Notes: a model not told the origin generated them from the letters alone. DNA of 64,000 bases from Anaerotignum sp. (GCA_020024265.1 JAHHTW010000002.1:62001-126000); one strand, 5' to 3'. Shown: positions 42,338 to 52,412, counted from the stretch's first letter. Numbers and translations are program-made.

Positions 42338-42360
42338 GAATTTTGTTTCGTGTGTTTCCA
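42338..42360. other. attR: attR
   Basis: Phage arm GAATTTTGTTTC (42338-42349), core GT at 42352-42353, then host gtttccacatcccattgg. The arm is the exact reverse complement of GAAACAAAATTC in attL (963-974). Confidence 0.75.
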
Positions 42361-43071
42361 CATCCCATTGGATAGAAAAATAATTATTTTCTTTTGCTGT
42401 TTGGATCACATTATCGTTATATTCCCCAAACGGAGGTCGAAACAATTTCATATCCAGTCCTGTGATTTCTTTGACGGCTTCATGGCATCCTTGTAACTCT
42501 TTTGTGATTTCTTCGGAAGAAAGCTGATTCATATGCGGATGTGTTGCGGAGTGATTCCCCAAATCATGCCCAGCTTGTGCAATCTTCGCTACTTCATCAG
42601 GATATTTTTCCACCCAATAGCCACAAAGGAAAAATGTTGCTTTGACATCATTCTTTTCCAAAATAGAAAGCAGTGTATCTGTATCATCTGCACCCCATGC
42701 AGCATCAAAGCTGATTGCTACTTTTTTCTCATCTGTTTCTACACAATAAATAGGAAGTTCCTTTTTTGCATCTGCCGAAAGGATAACCGCTGCTTTTTGC
42801 ACCGCTGGCGGAAGCAAGCGTATACCGCTGAGTACCACCGCCAATGCTGCCACACCATATGCAAGATATCGTTTTTTCCACTTCCATGCTCCAAAAAACT
42901 GCATATTCCCACACCTTTCTTATTTTTTCTCTCGGGCAAGCATGATATGACAATATACCACACCACCCTATATATCGTATGAAAAAACATAATGGTGTAT
43001 GTATGTTTCTGATTGGTGATGTTTGCTTACAGAATATTTCACATGCATATCCTGCTCTATACAATTAAGAA

Positions 43072-43100
43072 TTGAAAAAAAAAGTGTCCTATGCTAAAAT
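43072..43100 (+). promoter_or_regulatory. Promoter of the LTA-synthase-like gene
   Basis: TTGAAA (43072-43077), 17 nt, TAAAAT (43095-43100); GGAAAGG RBS precedes ATG 43143. Confidence 0.65.
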
Positions 43101-43142
43101 ATGAATTTGTAATGACATTATAATCGGAAAGGATACAAAACA

Positions 43143-45032
43143 ATGCGAGGTATGATACACAAACAATATCAAATTTTTCCGGATAACCGAGCAGGGAAAA
43201 TCATACAGATGATTTTTGCTTGGCTTTTTCCACTCTATATTGTACTGATTGGCAACTTCATTTCCTTTGGCTCCTTCTCACTTCTGGGCAGCTTTTTGAC
43301 TGAACAAATGGGTGCAGTTGCATTTGGTTTGATTTTATTTTATTTTCTCTATCTGCTCATTGCCTTACTGGTATCCAGATTTTGGATTTCTTCGCTTGTC
43401 ACAGGTTTCTTGGGTATTTTATTTCCATTGATCGACTATTTTAAGGTACTGATTTTGAAAGAGCATTTTTATCCTTGGGATCTGGCACTTGCACAAAGTG
43501 CAGGCAGCTTTACAAAATTTCTCAGCAGTATTTCTTTTCCAATGAGCTATATTTTGCTGATTGGATTGACTATTGTATATGTGATGCTGCTCTTTTTCAC
43601 AAAGGCAAGTATTCCACACATGGGTAAAAAACGTTTTGTGGGTGCATTTGTCTGTGCTGTGGCAATTGCTCTTTTCATTGGTAACCCTATGGTACGCAAA
43701 TCCTATGCTGGTCTTTTTGGTTTGACTGCCGAAGAAGGGGACAATCAAAATCAGTTCTATCGGACATATGGCTTTTATACCGCTTTTGCGCTGAATTTTG
43801 GTTCTTCCGATACCTTGCGGCCATCGGATTACAGCAAGGAAACCATACAAAGGATGTTTGCGGAATATGTGCCTGAAAATCCCGAAGTGCCGGAGGCTTT
43901 CCAATATCCCGATGTTGTTGTCGTACTGTCCGAAGCATTTTGGGATCCTACTGTACTGAAGGGTGTCACATTCTCGGATGATCCTTTGAAAAACTATCGT
44001 GCCATTGCCAAAGAACATCCCAGTGGTCAAATGGTTTCCTGTACATTTGGTGGCGGTACGATTCGTCCGGAGTTTGAAGTGCTTTCCGGTATGTCTACCA
44101 GTGCATTGCCTCCCGGCAATATGCCATATCAACAATATGTACATGAACCAACATTTTCTTATGCGCAGTTTTTCAAAAATTTGGGGTATGATACGCTTGG
44201 GATACACTCCTATCAGAAAACATTTTATGAGCGTAACCGTAGCTATCCTTTGATTGGGATTGACGAAATGTTGGGGGAAAATGATTTCAAAACGGAACTG
44301 CATTGGAACAGTGGCCCTTATATCACAGATGAAACCATTGCAGATGAAATCATATACCAGCTGGAACAGCCACATGACACCGGTTTATACCTCATGGCAA
44401 TCACAATGGAAAACCATAGCATGTATCATGACAAATTTGATGAATCTGAATGGAATATCAAGGTTCATGGTGACAATCTTTCCGAAGAGGAAAAAATCAC
44501 ATTACAGAACTATTGTAAGGGTACCAGTGATTCTGATGCCGCACTTGGTCAGCTTTATGAATATATCATGCAGCGTGAAAAACCAACGGTTTTGCTTTGG
44601 TATGGCGATCACTTACCCACATTGGGGGATAATTTTGTACCCTATACCTCCACAGGCACCATTGCTTCAGATACTGCTGCACAGTGGACAGAGGAGGAGA
44701 AAAATACAATGTTCCGCACACCTTATCTGATGTTTGCAAACTATGACACACACAAAGAATACTTTGCAGATGAACAGGCAGTTTCTCCCTATATGCTCGG
44801 AGCATTGCTTTGTGACTATATCCATGCTCCGGAGTGTTTGCAAACAAACTTCTTATTGGATGTGTACAAGGTCAGCCCCTATATCAGCAAATACTATCAT
44901 CTTTATGCTCCCGGAACAGACCTCGATCAGCTGGAGCATATGCTCAAACTGCATCGTTATCTCACATACGATGAGCTGATTGGCGATCGGTATTTATATG
45001 ATATGCAGGGATTTGCCCTACCAAAAAGCTAA
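43143..45032 (+). CDS. LTA synthase-family membrane sulfatase-fold protein
   Basis: 629 aa. Five TM segments in the first ~185 residues, then an extracytoplasmic sulfatase domain: VVVVLSEAFWDPT, FGGGTIRPEFEVLSGMS (likely catalytic Thr), GIHSYQKTFYERNRSYPLIGID, WYGDHLPTLGDN. Family members transfer glycerol phosphate to lipoteichoic acid or modify other envelope polymers. Divergent from the split deacetylase. Which polymer it makes cannot be told. Confidence 0.9.
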   Translation: MRGMIHKQYQIFPDNRAGKIIQMIFAWLFPLYIVLIGNFISFGSFSLLGSFLTEQMGAVAFGLILFYFLYLLIALLVSRFWISSLVTGFLGILFPLIDYFKVLILKEHFYPWDLALAQSAGSFTKFLSSISFPMSYILLIGLTIVYVMLLFFTKASIPHMGKKRFVGAFVCAVAIALFIGNPMVRKSYAGLFGLTAEEGDNQNQFYRTYGFYTAFALNFGSSDTLRPSDYSKETIQRMFAEYVPENPEVPEAFQYPDVVVVLSEAFWDPTVLKGVTFSDDPLKNYRAIAKEHPSGQMVSCTFGGGTIRPEFEVLSGMSTSALPPGNMPYQQYVHEPTFSYAQFFKNLGYDTLGIHSYQKTFYERNRSYPLIGIDEMLGENDFKTELHWNSGPYITDETIADEIIYQLEQPHDTGLYLMAITMENHSMYHDKFDESEWNIKVHGDNLSEEEKITLQNYCKGTSDSDAALGQLYEYIMQREKPTVLLWYGDHLPTLGDNFVPYTSTGTIASDTAAQWTEEEKNTMFRTPYLMFANYDTHKEYFADEQAVSPYMLGALLCDYIHAPECLQTNFLLDVYKVSPYISKYYHLYAPGTDLDQLEHMLKLHRYLTYDELIGDRYLYDMQGFALPKS

Positions 45033-45098
45033 GTGAATGTATCTTTGCAAAATATTACAATAACATCAAGTTTCACTGATAGAGAGGGATTTATATAA

Positions 45099-45144
45099 AG
45101 AAAAATGTGCAGCCAACGGATTGTCTGCACATTTTTCTTTTTTT
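45099..45144. terminator. Bidirectional terminator
   Basis: gaaaaatgtgcag (45100-45112) pairs with ctgcacatttttc (45125-45137), T7 follows on the plus strand and A-rich sequence on the other side. Separates the convergent LTA-synthase-like gene and phoR. Confidence 0.85.
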
Positions 45145-45163
45145 ATACACAGCAATACATCAT

Positions 45164-46831
45164 TTACAGTTCCTTTGGAAAATGCAGCTGTATGGTAGTT
45201 CCCTGATCAACTTCACTGTCTATGGTAATATGTGCATGGTGCAGCTTTGCTCCATGCTTTACAATAGACAATCCCAGCCCTGTACCATCAATCTCTTTCG
45301 AGCGGCTACGATTGACTCGATAAAAGCGTTCAAATATGCGTTCCTGTTCCTGATGCGCAATGCCAATTCCGGTGTCCGCAACTGTGACCAAAACCTCATG
45401 TTCTTTTGTTTCTACGGACAATTTTACGCTTCCCTGCTCTTTGTTGTAGCGAATGGCATTATCACACAAATTATACAACATTTCCTCCAGCACATGCGAA
45501 AGTCCAAAAACTTCCGCTGGCTGTATCTCTGCCTCAATGGTTACAGCATTCTTTTGTGCAATCGGCTCCAATCGTTGTACGACTCTTTCTGCGATTGCTG
45601 CCAAATCCACCATGCTGCTTTTTGGAATTTCTCCTACTTCGTCCAAGCGTGAAAGCTGTATAATATCCTGTACCATTGCAATCAGACGTTGTGCTTCGTC
45701 GTAGATTCTTTCAGAAAAATATGGTATATCCTCTGTTTTTACCATACCATTTTTCATAATCTCTGCAAATCCGGATATGCTGGTAAGTGGTGTTTTCAGT
45801 TCATGAGATACATTTGCTGTAAATTCTCTGCGCAGCTTCTCTCGACCTACTTTTTCTGTGTGATCGAAAATCAATATCACAACACCTGCCACCAAATCCA
45901 AATCTCCCTCCAGCACCGGATTTGCGAGGAGCTTATAACTGCGGTCTTTGTACTCCATGGTGCTTTCTATATGTTTGCCCGAAAGCGCTGTTTCTATAAA
46001 CCGACGAAATGTTTCCCCTCGATTCAGTACAAACACATTTTCATGTGCTGAAATGGATTCTTTTTCAAACAAACGCAAAACACCTTGGTTACAGGAAAGA
46101 ATTTCTCCCTTTGCATCCAATACCAAAAGCCCTTCCTGCATATTTTCTGTAATGGTGTGAAATTCTCTTTGTCTGCACTGCTGTTCATAGATCTGCTTAC
46201 CAATCAGTTTTTGCTGTACGGCAATGCGTCGGATAAATGGCGCAAGCTCATCATAGACTTCTGTCTGCGTTGGATTTTCAAAATCCACCTGTTCCAATGG
46301 TTTTATGATGCTTTTTGATATTTTGCTTGCCAATATTCCGGCAAAAATCAATGCAAGCACCAATACCACTGCCAAAGATTGTAATATTGTAAAAAATAAA
46401 CTCATTCCATTGAGCGATGTGGTAGAAATACGCAATATTGTACCATCTGACAACTTCACGGCATAGTTATATGCCGTTTCCGCAATGGTAGTAGAAAAGC
46501 GTGAGCTACTGCCCGTGCCCCTTTGCATTGCTTCCTGTACTTCTTCCCGCTCTGCGTGGTTTTCCATTTGTGTTGCATCTGCCCTAGAATCAAATAATAC
46601 CGTACCATCTGCTGCAATCCATGTAATGCGTTCCTCGGACTTAGGAAGTCTTTCCAGATAGGAAATGCCTTCTGTCTGCATTGCCTGTGCAATATATATT
46701 GCTTCCGATCGCAATGCCTTCTGTTGATTTTTGCTTATATAATCCCCAACCACCACAATCATCATAATGGCTGCTGAAAGCAAAATCAGCATAGATACAT
46801 GAAAGATTGCACGAAAAATTCTCTTTGTCAT
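45164..46831 (-). CDS. phoR: Phosphate-regulon sensor kinase PhoR
   Basis: 555 aa. TM1 at 10-30, extracellular sensor, TM2 at ~150-170, PAS (~220-330), HisKA with NVSHELKTPLTSISGF (phosphoacceptor His), HATPase_c with N-box NLCDNAIRYN, ADTGIGI, GTGLGLSIVKHG. Four-base overlap with the regulator gene, in a pst-pho cluster, so PhoR rather than another kinase. Confidence 0.93.
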   Translation of the reverse strand: MTKRIFRAIFHVSMLILLSAAIMMIVVVGDYISKNQQKALRSEAIYIAQAMQTEGISYLERLPKSEERITWIAADGTVLFDSRADATQMENHAEREEVQEAMQRGTGSSSRFSTTIAETAYNYAVKLSDGTILRISTTSLNGMSLFFTILQSLAVVLVLALIFAGILASKISKSIIKPLEQVDFENPTQTEVYDELAPFIRRIAVQQKLIGKQIYEQQCRQREFHTITENMQEGLLVLDAKGEILSCNQGVLRLFEKESISAHENVFVLNRGETFRRFIETALSGKHIESTMEYKDRSYKLLANPVLEGDLDLVAGVVILIFDHTEKVGREKLRREFTANVSHELKTPLTSISGFAEIMKNGMVKTEDIPYFSERIYDEAQRLIAMVQDIIQLSRLDEVGEIPKSSMVDLAAIAERVVQRLEPIAQKNAVTIEAEIQPAEVFGLSHVLEEMLYNLCDNAIRYNKEQGSVKLSVETKEHEVLVTVADTGIGIAHQEQERIFERFYRVNRSRSKEIDGTGLGLSIVKHGAKLHHAHITIDSEVDQGTTIQLHFPKEL

Positions 46832-47517
46832 ACGCCTTCTCCCATTTTATATCCCATACCTCTTATTGTTTCAATATATCTGCCACATACACCCAGCTTT
46901 TGTCGCAATGTTCGGATGTGTACATCTATCGTTCTGTTTTCACCGTCAAAATCATAACCCCAAATGTGATTGAGCAGCTGATCTCTGGTCAAAACCATAC
47001 CTTTGTTTTCCATCAAATAACACAGCATATCAAATTCTTTTTTTGTCAAAACGACAGCGGTATTTTCTACAAATACCTCGTGCCGTTTTTGATCTACCTT
47101 CAATTTTCCAATTTGGTAAATCTTCGCCTCTGCCGGACGCATGGCAGATGTTCTACGCAGCAAAGCCTTTACTCTTGCCAAAAGCTCCATCATACCAAAG
47201 GGTTTTGCCATGTAATCATCGGCTCCACAATCCAATCCCATCACTTTATCATATTCACTGCCCTTTGCTGTCAGCATCATGACAGGCATATGCTGTGTTT
47301 TTATTTCCTGCCGCAGTTTTTTTAGTACTGCAAGACCATCTTCCTCCGGAAGCATAATATCCAAAAGCACCAAATCCGGTATCTGTTTTTCGCAGGCCGC
47401 CCAAAACAAAGAAGGCCTATCAAACCCCTCTGCCTCCAAACCTGCTGCATTGAGTGTATAAGCCACCAATTCCCTTATACTATTGTCATCCTCCACCAGA
47501 TAAATCATCTGTATCAC
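46828..47517 (-). CDS. phoP: Response regulator PhoP/PhoB
   Basis: 229 aa, OmpR family. Receiver with VEDDNS (acidic pocket), LVLLDIMLPEE (phospho-Asp near 54), MMLTAKGSE, AKPFGMMELLARV. C-terminal winged helix: RDQLLNHIWGYDFDGENRTIDVHIRTLRQKLG. Likely activates pstS through the PHO-box-like repeats at 52413-52452. Confidence 0.94.
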   Translation of the reverse strand: MIQMIYLVEDDNSIRELVAYTLNAAGLEAEGFDRPSLFWAACEKQIPDLVLLDIMLPEEDGLAVLKKLRQEIKTQHMPVMMLTAKGSEYDKVMGLDCGADDYMAKPFGMMELLARVKALLRRTSAMRPAEAKIYQIGKLKVDQKRHEVFVENTAVVLTKKEFDMLCYLMENKGMVLTRDQLLNHIWGYDFDGENRTIDVHIRTLRQKLGVCGRYIETIRGMGYKMGEGV

Positions 47518-47520
47518 TCC

Positions 47521-48180
47521 TTATATCAGAGAATGTTCATTGATCATCAGCTGAAAGCGCATACCCAATTTTTCTGCTGCTTTTTTGCATAGTGTCATAC
47601 GCTCCAAAAAGATTGTAAAATAATCCATCACCGAACCATAGTGTGTATTGACTGTCAGCTTGAGTGCAATCACCGTATGTTCTTCATTGATTTTAACAAC
47701 TGCCTTTTCTACAGAATAATTCACACGATCATGAATATCGAAAGTATCCTTGTTCTGATTACGCACACGGCTGCGGCGAACATCGGATTTATCTGCCAAA
47801 ATCAATGCTGCCGCAATGGCATGAACCGGTACTCCATGCCCTTCATCGTGATTCCCAATTGCCGCAATCACTGTCGCAATATCTTCTGCCGGCATACCCA
47901 TTTTGTCCAAGATACGAAATGCCATGACTGCCCCGCTCTGGGAATGATCCACACGGTTGATGACATTTCCAATATCATGCAAAAATCCTGCAATCTGTAC
48001 CAATTCAACCTCATGCTTGGAGTAGCCCAATGTTTCCAAAATATATTTTGCCGTATCTGCCACCCTTGTGACATGCGCAAAGGAGTGTTCGGTAAATCCA
48101 AGCGCAGCCAGGGAATCGTCTGCGCATTGGATATAGGTACGAATATCTGGATGGTTTTTTATGTCCTCATATGTTATCAT
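47521..48180 (-). CDS. HD-domain phosphohydrolase within the pho cluster
   Basis: 219 aa. HD motif residues: HSFAHVTRVADTA, GFLHDIGN, AAIGNHDEGHG, LILADKSDVRRSR. Metal-dependent phosphohydrolase of nucleotides or signalling molecules. Overlaps phoU by 4 nt and sits 3 nt before phoP, so it is translated with the pho genes; not part of the classical Pho regulon. Substrate unknown. Confidence 0.85.
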   Translation of the reverse strand: MITYEDIKNHPDIRTYIQCADDSLAALGFTEHSFAHVTRVADTAKYILETLGYSKHEVELVQIAGFLHDIGNVINRVDHSQSGAVMAFRILDKMGMPAEDIATVIAAIGNHDEGHGVPVHAIAAALILADKSDVRRSRVRNQNKDTFDIHDRVNYSVEKAVVKINEEHTVIALKLTVNTHYGSVMDYFTIFLERMTLCKKAAEKLGMRFQLMINEHSLI

Positions 48181-48851
48181 ATTGTTTCACCATCTATCTT
48201 CCCGTGTACCCCTGTAATGGAGTATTCCACCCATTCTGCAATATTGGTTGCATGATCGGCAATACGTTCCAAATATTTGGCAATCATCAACAGATCCACA
48301 TACATTTCTCCCTGACTGCCATCCTGTCCAATAAGTGTAATCAGTTCGCTGCGAATGGTGTGGAACAGATTATCCACCACATCGTCATACTGTATCACAC
48401 TGCGTGCCAATTCCAGATCCTTTTTGACAAAAGAATCTACGCTTTGTGTCACCATTTTGGAGGCTTCCATTGCCATAGAGCGAATATGGATACTGCTGTT
48501 GATTTCCAGATTTTTATTATGTAGATGCTTTGTAAGTTCTACAATATCCGCTGCCTGATCGCCAATGCGCTCCATATCGGAAATCATTTTCAATGCAGAG
48601 GAGATATTGCGTAAATCTCTTGCTACCGGTTGCTGCTGCAACAAAAGACGCATACACAACGTTTCAATTTCTCTTTCTTTTCTATCAATCTCTGCATCTT
48701 TTTCCAAAACCATTGGTACCAAAGTCATATCTCTCTCAAACAGAGATTGCAAGGATGCTGTAATCGCTTCTTCGCATAATGCACCCATCGTAATCAATTC
48801 CACATGCAACTGCTCTAATTGCTCATCAAATCTACTACGCATATCAACCAA
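48177..48851 (-). CDS. phoU: PhoU phosphate-signalling protein
   Basis: 224 aa. Two PhoU repeats: [23 protein letters not shown] ... [32 protein letters not shown] and a second after residue 115, with [15 protein letters not shown] and [17 protein letters not shown] metal-binding motifs. Links the Pst transporter to PhoR. Overlaps pstB by 8 nt. Confidence 0.95.
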   Translation of the reverse strand: MVDMRSRFDEQLEQLHVELITMGALCEEAITASLQSLFERDMTLVPMVLEKDAEIDRKEREIETLCMRLLLQQQPVARDLRNISSALKMISDMERIGDQAADIVELTKHLHNKNLEINSSIHIRSMAMEASKMVTQSVDSFVKKDLELARSVIQYDDVVDNLFHTIRSELITLIGQDGSQGEMYVDLLMIAKYLERIADHATNIAEWVEYSITGVHGKIDGETI

Positions 48852-49593
48852 ACCTTCCTGTAATATAATCTTCTGTACGTTTGTCTTTTGGCATAGAAAA
48901 TAATTGTTCTGTTTGTCCGTATTCCACTACCTCACCCAATAAAAAGAATGCTGTTTTATCTGAAATACGTGCAGCTTGCTGCATATTATGTGTTACCATA
49001 ACAATAGTGTACTCTTTTTTCAGCTCTACTGCAAGTTCTTCAATACGAGATGTAGATATGGGGTCCAATGCAGATGTCGGCTCATCCATCAGCAAAACCT
49101 CCGGCTGTACTGCCAATGCACGTGCAATACACAGTCGCTGTTGCTGTCCGCCGCTCATCCCCAACGCATTTTTTTGCAGACGGTCTTTGACTTCTTCCCA
49201 GATGGCAGCATCCCGCAATGCTTTTTCCACAATTTCATCCAGCTGCACCTTGGAACGGATACCATGTGTTCTTGGACCATAGGCAATGTTATCATAAATA
49301 CTCATTGGAAAGGGATTTGGCTTTTGGAATACCATACCCACACGCTTACGCAAACGGTTCAAATCCATATTGCCATAGATATCTTCGCCATCAAGCAACA
49401 CCTTGCCTGTGATACGGCAGCCCTCTACCAAATCATTCATACGATTGAGCGATTTCAAAAGCGTAGATTTCCCACAGCCGGATGGGCCAATAAATGCGGT
49501 AATATCCCCTTCCGAAATATGCAAATCAATATTTTTCAGCGCCTTAAAATCACCATAAAACAATTCCAAATTAGAAATTTCAAACTTATCCAT
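48844..49593 (-). CDS. pstB: Phosphate ABC transporter ATPase PstB
   Basis: 249 aa. Walker [10 protein letters not shown], signature MSGGQQQRL, Walker [14 protein letters not shown], switch [10 protein letters not shown]. The RMND-type loop after Walker A ([10 protein letters not shown]) marks PstB. Confidence 0.96.
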   Translation of the reverse strand: MDKFEISNLELFYGDFKALKNIDLHISEGDITAFIGPSGCGKSTLLKSLNRMNDLVEGCRITGKVLLDGEDIYGNMDLNRLRKRVGMVFQKPNPFPMSIYDNIAYGPRTHGIRSKVQLDEIVEKALRDAAIWEEVKDRLQKNALGMSGGQQQRLCIARALAVQPEVLLMDEPTSALDPISTSRIEELAVELKKEYTIVMVTHNMQQAARISDKTAFFLLGEVVEYGQTEQLFSMPKDKRTEDYITGRFG

Positions 49594-49595
49594 AC

Positions 49596-50465
49596 TTATT
49601 CCTTCACTCCTACTTTCTTTGCAATCAATCCGGACAAGGCATTGATACCAATGACAAGAATCAACAATACCACTGCTGTTGCATATGCCTGATCCATATA
49701 CAACCCTTCGTTGAGCAATGCATACATGTGTACCGCCAATGTACGTCCTGAAGACATCAAACCATCGGCAACCGTTGCAGCTGTACCTGCGGGATACAAG
49801 AGCGCTGCGGTTTCACCGACAATTCTACCTACTGCCAAGATAACACCTGCCAAAATACCCGGCATTGCAGAAGGTAATACAATACGAAATACGGTTCTCA
49901 ATTTACCTGCACCAAGACCAAAACTACCCTCTCTGTATAAATCTGGTACAGACATCAAGGCTTCTTCTGTGGTACGCATAATCAGTGGCAATATCATAAT
50001 TGCCAATGTCAGCGCCCCACCGAGTATGGTATAGCTCCAGTTCAAAAAAATATTAAAAAACAAATACCCAAACAAACCATATACAATGGACGGAATTCCG
50101 GATAATGTTTCTGTTGTGATACGTACAACGGAAACCAGCTTGCTTCCTCTCTTTGCGTACTCCACCAGATAAATGGAAGAAAAAATACCGATTGGCAACG
50201 CAAAGAGCAAGGAAAGTGCAGTAATGATGAGCGTATTGATGATAGCCGGCATCATGGATACATTTTCTGTGGTATACTCCCATGCAAACAGCTCTGGGCT
50301 AATATGTGGAATCCCCTTGAACAGAATGTATACAATCAATGCAATCAATACACTGAATGTCAGCACTGCGGATAAAATCACCAGTATGCATAAAAGCGCT
50401 GAAAGCGGCTGATTGCGATAGCTTCGCAAGCGTTGTATCAATTTTTCTTTGGTTTGTGCCCGCAT
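49596..50465 (-). CDS. pstA: Phosphate permease PstA
   Basis: 289 aa, six TM segments. PstA family: [24 protein letters not shown] region and the ABC-permease EAA loop [32 protein letters not shown]. One-base overlap with pstC. Confidence 0.95.
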   Translation of the reverse strand: MRAQTKEKLIQRLRSYRNQPLSALLCILVILSAVLTFSVLIALIVYILFKGIPHISPELFAWEYTTENVSMMPAIINTLIITALSLLFALPIGIFSSIYLVEYAKRGSKLVSVVRITTETLSGIPSIVYGLFGYLFFNIFLNWSYTILGGALTLAIMILPLIMRTTEEALMSVPDLYREGSFGLGAGKLRTVFRIVLPSAMPGILAGVILAVGRIVGETAALLYPAGTAATVADGLMSSGRTLAVHMYALLNEGLYMDQAYATAVVLLILVIGINALSGLIAKKVGVKE

Positions 50466-51304
50466 TAGGATTTCCTCCTTTTCAGTACTGAGAACAAAAG
50501 ATTGATGATGAGTATAAATATAAACAGTACAACCCCTGTAGCCAACAATGCCTCTCTATGCAAATCGGCTGCATAGCCCATTTCCATAACGATATTTGCT
50601 GTCAATGTACGTACACCACTAAATATGCTATTTGGCATCACTGCCTGGTTGCCTGCTACCATAATCACCGCCATCGTTTCCCCAATGGCACGCCCTACGC
50701 CCAAAATCACACTTGCCAGTATGCCCTGCTTTGCTGCCGGCAGCATGGCAAAAAATACGCTTCTTTCGTGCGTTGCGCCCAATGCAAGAGAGCCTTCATA
50801 ATAGGAATTTGGTACTGCACGAATGGCAGATTCCGACACACCAATGATCGTTGGCAATATCATAATGCCCAGCAGTATGGATGCTGTCAAAACACCCTTA
50901 CCATTTCCCCCAAACAAATCCTGCATGATTGGAACAATTACCACCAATCCAAAAAAGCCATACACAATCGAAGGAATACCTGCCAACAGGGACACCGCAG
51001 GTTTCATCACTTTATACAATGGTTCTGGGCAGAACTTTGCCATAAATACAGCACATAAAATCCCCAACGGCACACCAATAATGATGGCACCAGCGGTGAC
51101 ATAAATACTGCCGATAATCATCGGGAAAATGCCAAAGATCCCACTGTTCGGTTTCCATTTATCCCCAAGAAGGAAATCAAATACGCCAATTTCCGCAATG
51201 GCTGGTATACCATTTGCAAAAAGAAATATACAAATCAGCGCAACTGCTATGATGGACATACAGGCTGCCACCATAAAAACAACCTTCATCACACTTTCTC
51301 TCAT
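50465..51304 (-). CDS. pstC: Phosphate permease PstC
   Basis: 279 aa, six TM segments. [17 protein letters not shown] and EAA loop VPNSYYEGSLALGATHERSVFFAMLPAAKQGI. Pairs with PstA to form the channel. Confidence 0.95.
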   Translation of the reverse strand: MRESVMKVVFMVAACMSIIAVALICIFLFANGIPAIAEIGVFDFLLGDKWKPNSGIFGIFPMIIGSIYVTAGAIIIGVPLGILCAVFMAKFCPEPLYKVMKPAVSLLAGIPSIVYGFFGLVVIVPIMQDLFGGNGKGVLTASILLGIMILPTIIGVSESAIRAVPNSYYEGSLALGATHERSVFFAMLPAAKQGILASVILGVGRAIGETMAVIMVAGNQAVMPNSIFSGVRTLTANIVMEMGYAADLHREALLATGVVLFIFILIINLLFSVLKRRKS

Positions 51305-51366
51305 TTGTCTCTCTTGCTCCTTTTATCGTGTTACCCTTTTTTCTGTATACTGCTAGGCTTACAATA

Positions 51367-51408
51367 AGCAGAAGCTTTCTCAACTCAAATGCTTGAAAAG
51401 CTTCTGCT
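51367..51408 (-). terminator. Intercistronic hairpin between pstS and pstC
   Basis: Perfect 12-bp stem agcagaagcttt (51367-51378) / aaagcttctgct (51397-51408), 18-nt loop. On the minus strand TTATTGT follows, a weak U-tract. Likely attenuates or processes the transcript so PstS is made in excess. Confidence 0.7.
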
Positions 51409-51452
51409 TTTATACGATAGCTGCTATGATTTTGTAGGATACTTACTGTTTC

Positions 51453-52358
51453 TTAAGATGCAGCAACTTCGGACCAATCGGTTGTTTCTCCGATAAAGAT
51501 GGATTTTACCTGTTCGCTGGTCAGATTGGATACTGTATTTTCATGATTTACAATGACTGCAAGTCCATCCATCGCAATCACGATTGGCTGCAAGCCTTTT
51601 TCCAGTTCACTGTCTTTGAGTTCTCTGGATGCCATACCAATATCACAAGTACCTTCTGCCAAAGAGGTCATACCGGTTGTAGAGTCGTTTTGCTGAATTT
51701 CAATTACGGCATTGCTGTTTTGTTCCAGATATGCTTCTTTGAGCTTTTCCATCACAGGTGCGATAGAAGAAGAACCTGCAATCACAATTTTCCCTTCTAC
51801 ACCAGATGGTTCGTATGTGCTGGTAGTGTCGATGCCGATGCATCCTCTTTCTTCTACGATTGCCTGTCCCTGCTGACTTGTGATGAAGGAAATGAAGTCT
51901 TTTGCCACATCGGATACATCATCCTTTACTGCAATATGAAAAGGACGTGCAATTTTATATGTACCAGATTTGATGTTTTCAGCAGTTGCTTCTACACCAT
52001 CAATCTGCAACGGTTTTACAGCATCCTGCAAAGAACCCAAGGAAACATAGCCAATTCCGTTTGGATTGCCTGCAATGGTTGTCATCATAACGGCTGTACT
52101 GTTTGTGATCTCCGCTGTATCTACAGTATGGTCGATTTTTTCGCCGTTTTCATCTTTTTCTTCTACACCAAATAATTCAATAAATGCACCTCTTGTACCA
52201 GAACCATCCTCTCTGGACACCACAGTGATACTTCCCTGTGCGCCACCTTCTGTGTTTGCTGCATTTTCGTCGGTTGCACCAGTGTCACCGTTTCCGCAGC
52301 CTGCCAATACTGCAACAGACATCACCATAGCCATTGTCAATGCAAATAATTTTTTCAT
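51453..52358 (-). CDS. pstS: Phosphate-binding lipoprotein PstS
   Basis: 301 aa from ATG 52356-52358 (AAAGGAGAGAGAAC); the open frame runs 40 codons further without support. Lipobox VLAGCGNG. VSREDGSGTRGAFIELFG and IAGSSSIAPVMEKLKEAYL bind phosphate (two halves appear rearranged in order relative to E. coli PstS, as is usual in Clostridia). Delivers phosphate to PstCAB. Confidence 0.95.
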   Translation of the reverse strand: MKKLFALTMAMVMSVAVLAGCGNGDTGATDENAANTEGGAQGSITVVSREDGSGTRGAFIELFGVEEKDENGEKIDHTVDTAEITNSTAVMMTTIAGNPNGIGYVSLGSLQDAVKPLQIDGVEATAENIKSGTYKIARPFHIAVKDDVSDVAKDFISFITSQQGQAIVEERGCIGIDTTSTYEPSGVEGKIVIAGSSSIAPVMEKLKEAYLEQNSNAVIEIQQNDSTTGMTSLAEGTCDIGMASRELKDSELEKGLQPIVIAMDGLAVIVNHENTVSNLTSEQVKSIFIGETTDWSEVAAS

Positions 52359-52412
52359 GTTCTCTCTCCTTTTCTGCTTCTCATTTTTTGCAGCTCTATC
52401 ATATCTATATTC

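Larger units (their letters stand above)
958..42353. mobile_element. Integrated prophage, contractile-tail siphon/myo-type, serine integrase
   Basis: Complete-looking temperate phage of about 41.4 kb. Present are lysis, tail, baseplate, connector, capsid, portal and terminase genes, early DNA genes (HUH Rep, SSB, RecU), a cro/cI switch and a large serine recombinase. Structural genes match the PBSX/Xkd order and the Clostridioides difficile phiCD119-like plan. The boundaries are set by the split deacetylase gene and the shared GT dinucleotide at 958-959 and 42352-42353. Cargo lies at both ends, next to attL (1.1-2.9 kb) and between repressor and integrase (34.3-40.75 kb). No structural gene looks broken, so it may be inducible. 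Confidence 0.93.
42272..42904 (-). pseudogene. 5' part of split PdaB-like polysaccharide deacetylase
   Basis: Host sequence covers 42352-42904 (184 codons); below this the frame reads phage DNA to a stop at 42272. N-terminal TM anchor (YLAYGVAALAVVLSGIRLLP), then a NodB domain: ISFDAAWGADDT (D67), GNHSATHPH (H118, H122), FRPPFGEYND. This is the layout of PdaB/CDA1 sporulation deacetylases. The lysogen version lacks the C-terminal ~95 residues present at 671-957, so it should be inactive until excision rejoins 279 codons. Confidence 0.92.

Noticed and set aside
42350..42355. Alternative GT dinucleotides in attR as crossover
   Set aside because: Using 42350-42351 or 42354-42355 breaks the deacetylase frame; only 42352-42353 restores it.
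43419..44375. 318-codon minus-strand frame in the LTA-synthase-like gene
   Set aside because: Antisense to a well-supported enzyme gene; composition is not protein-like.
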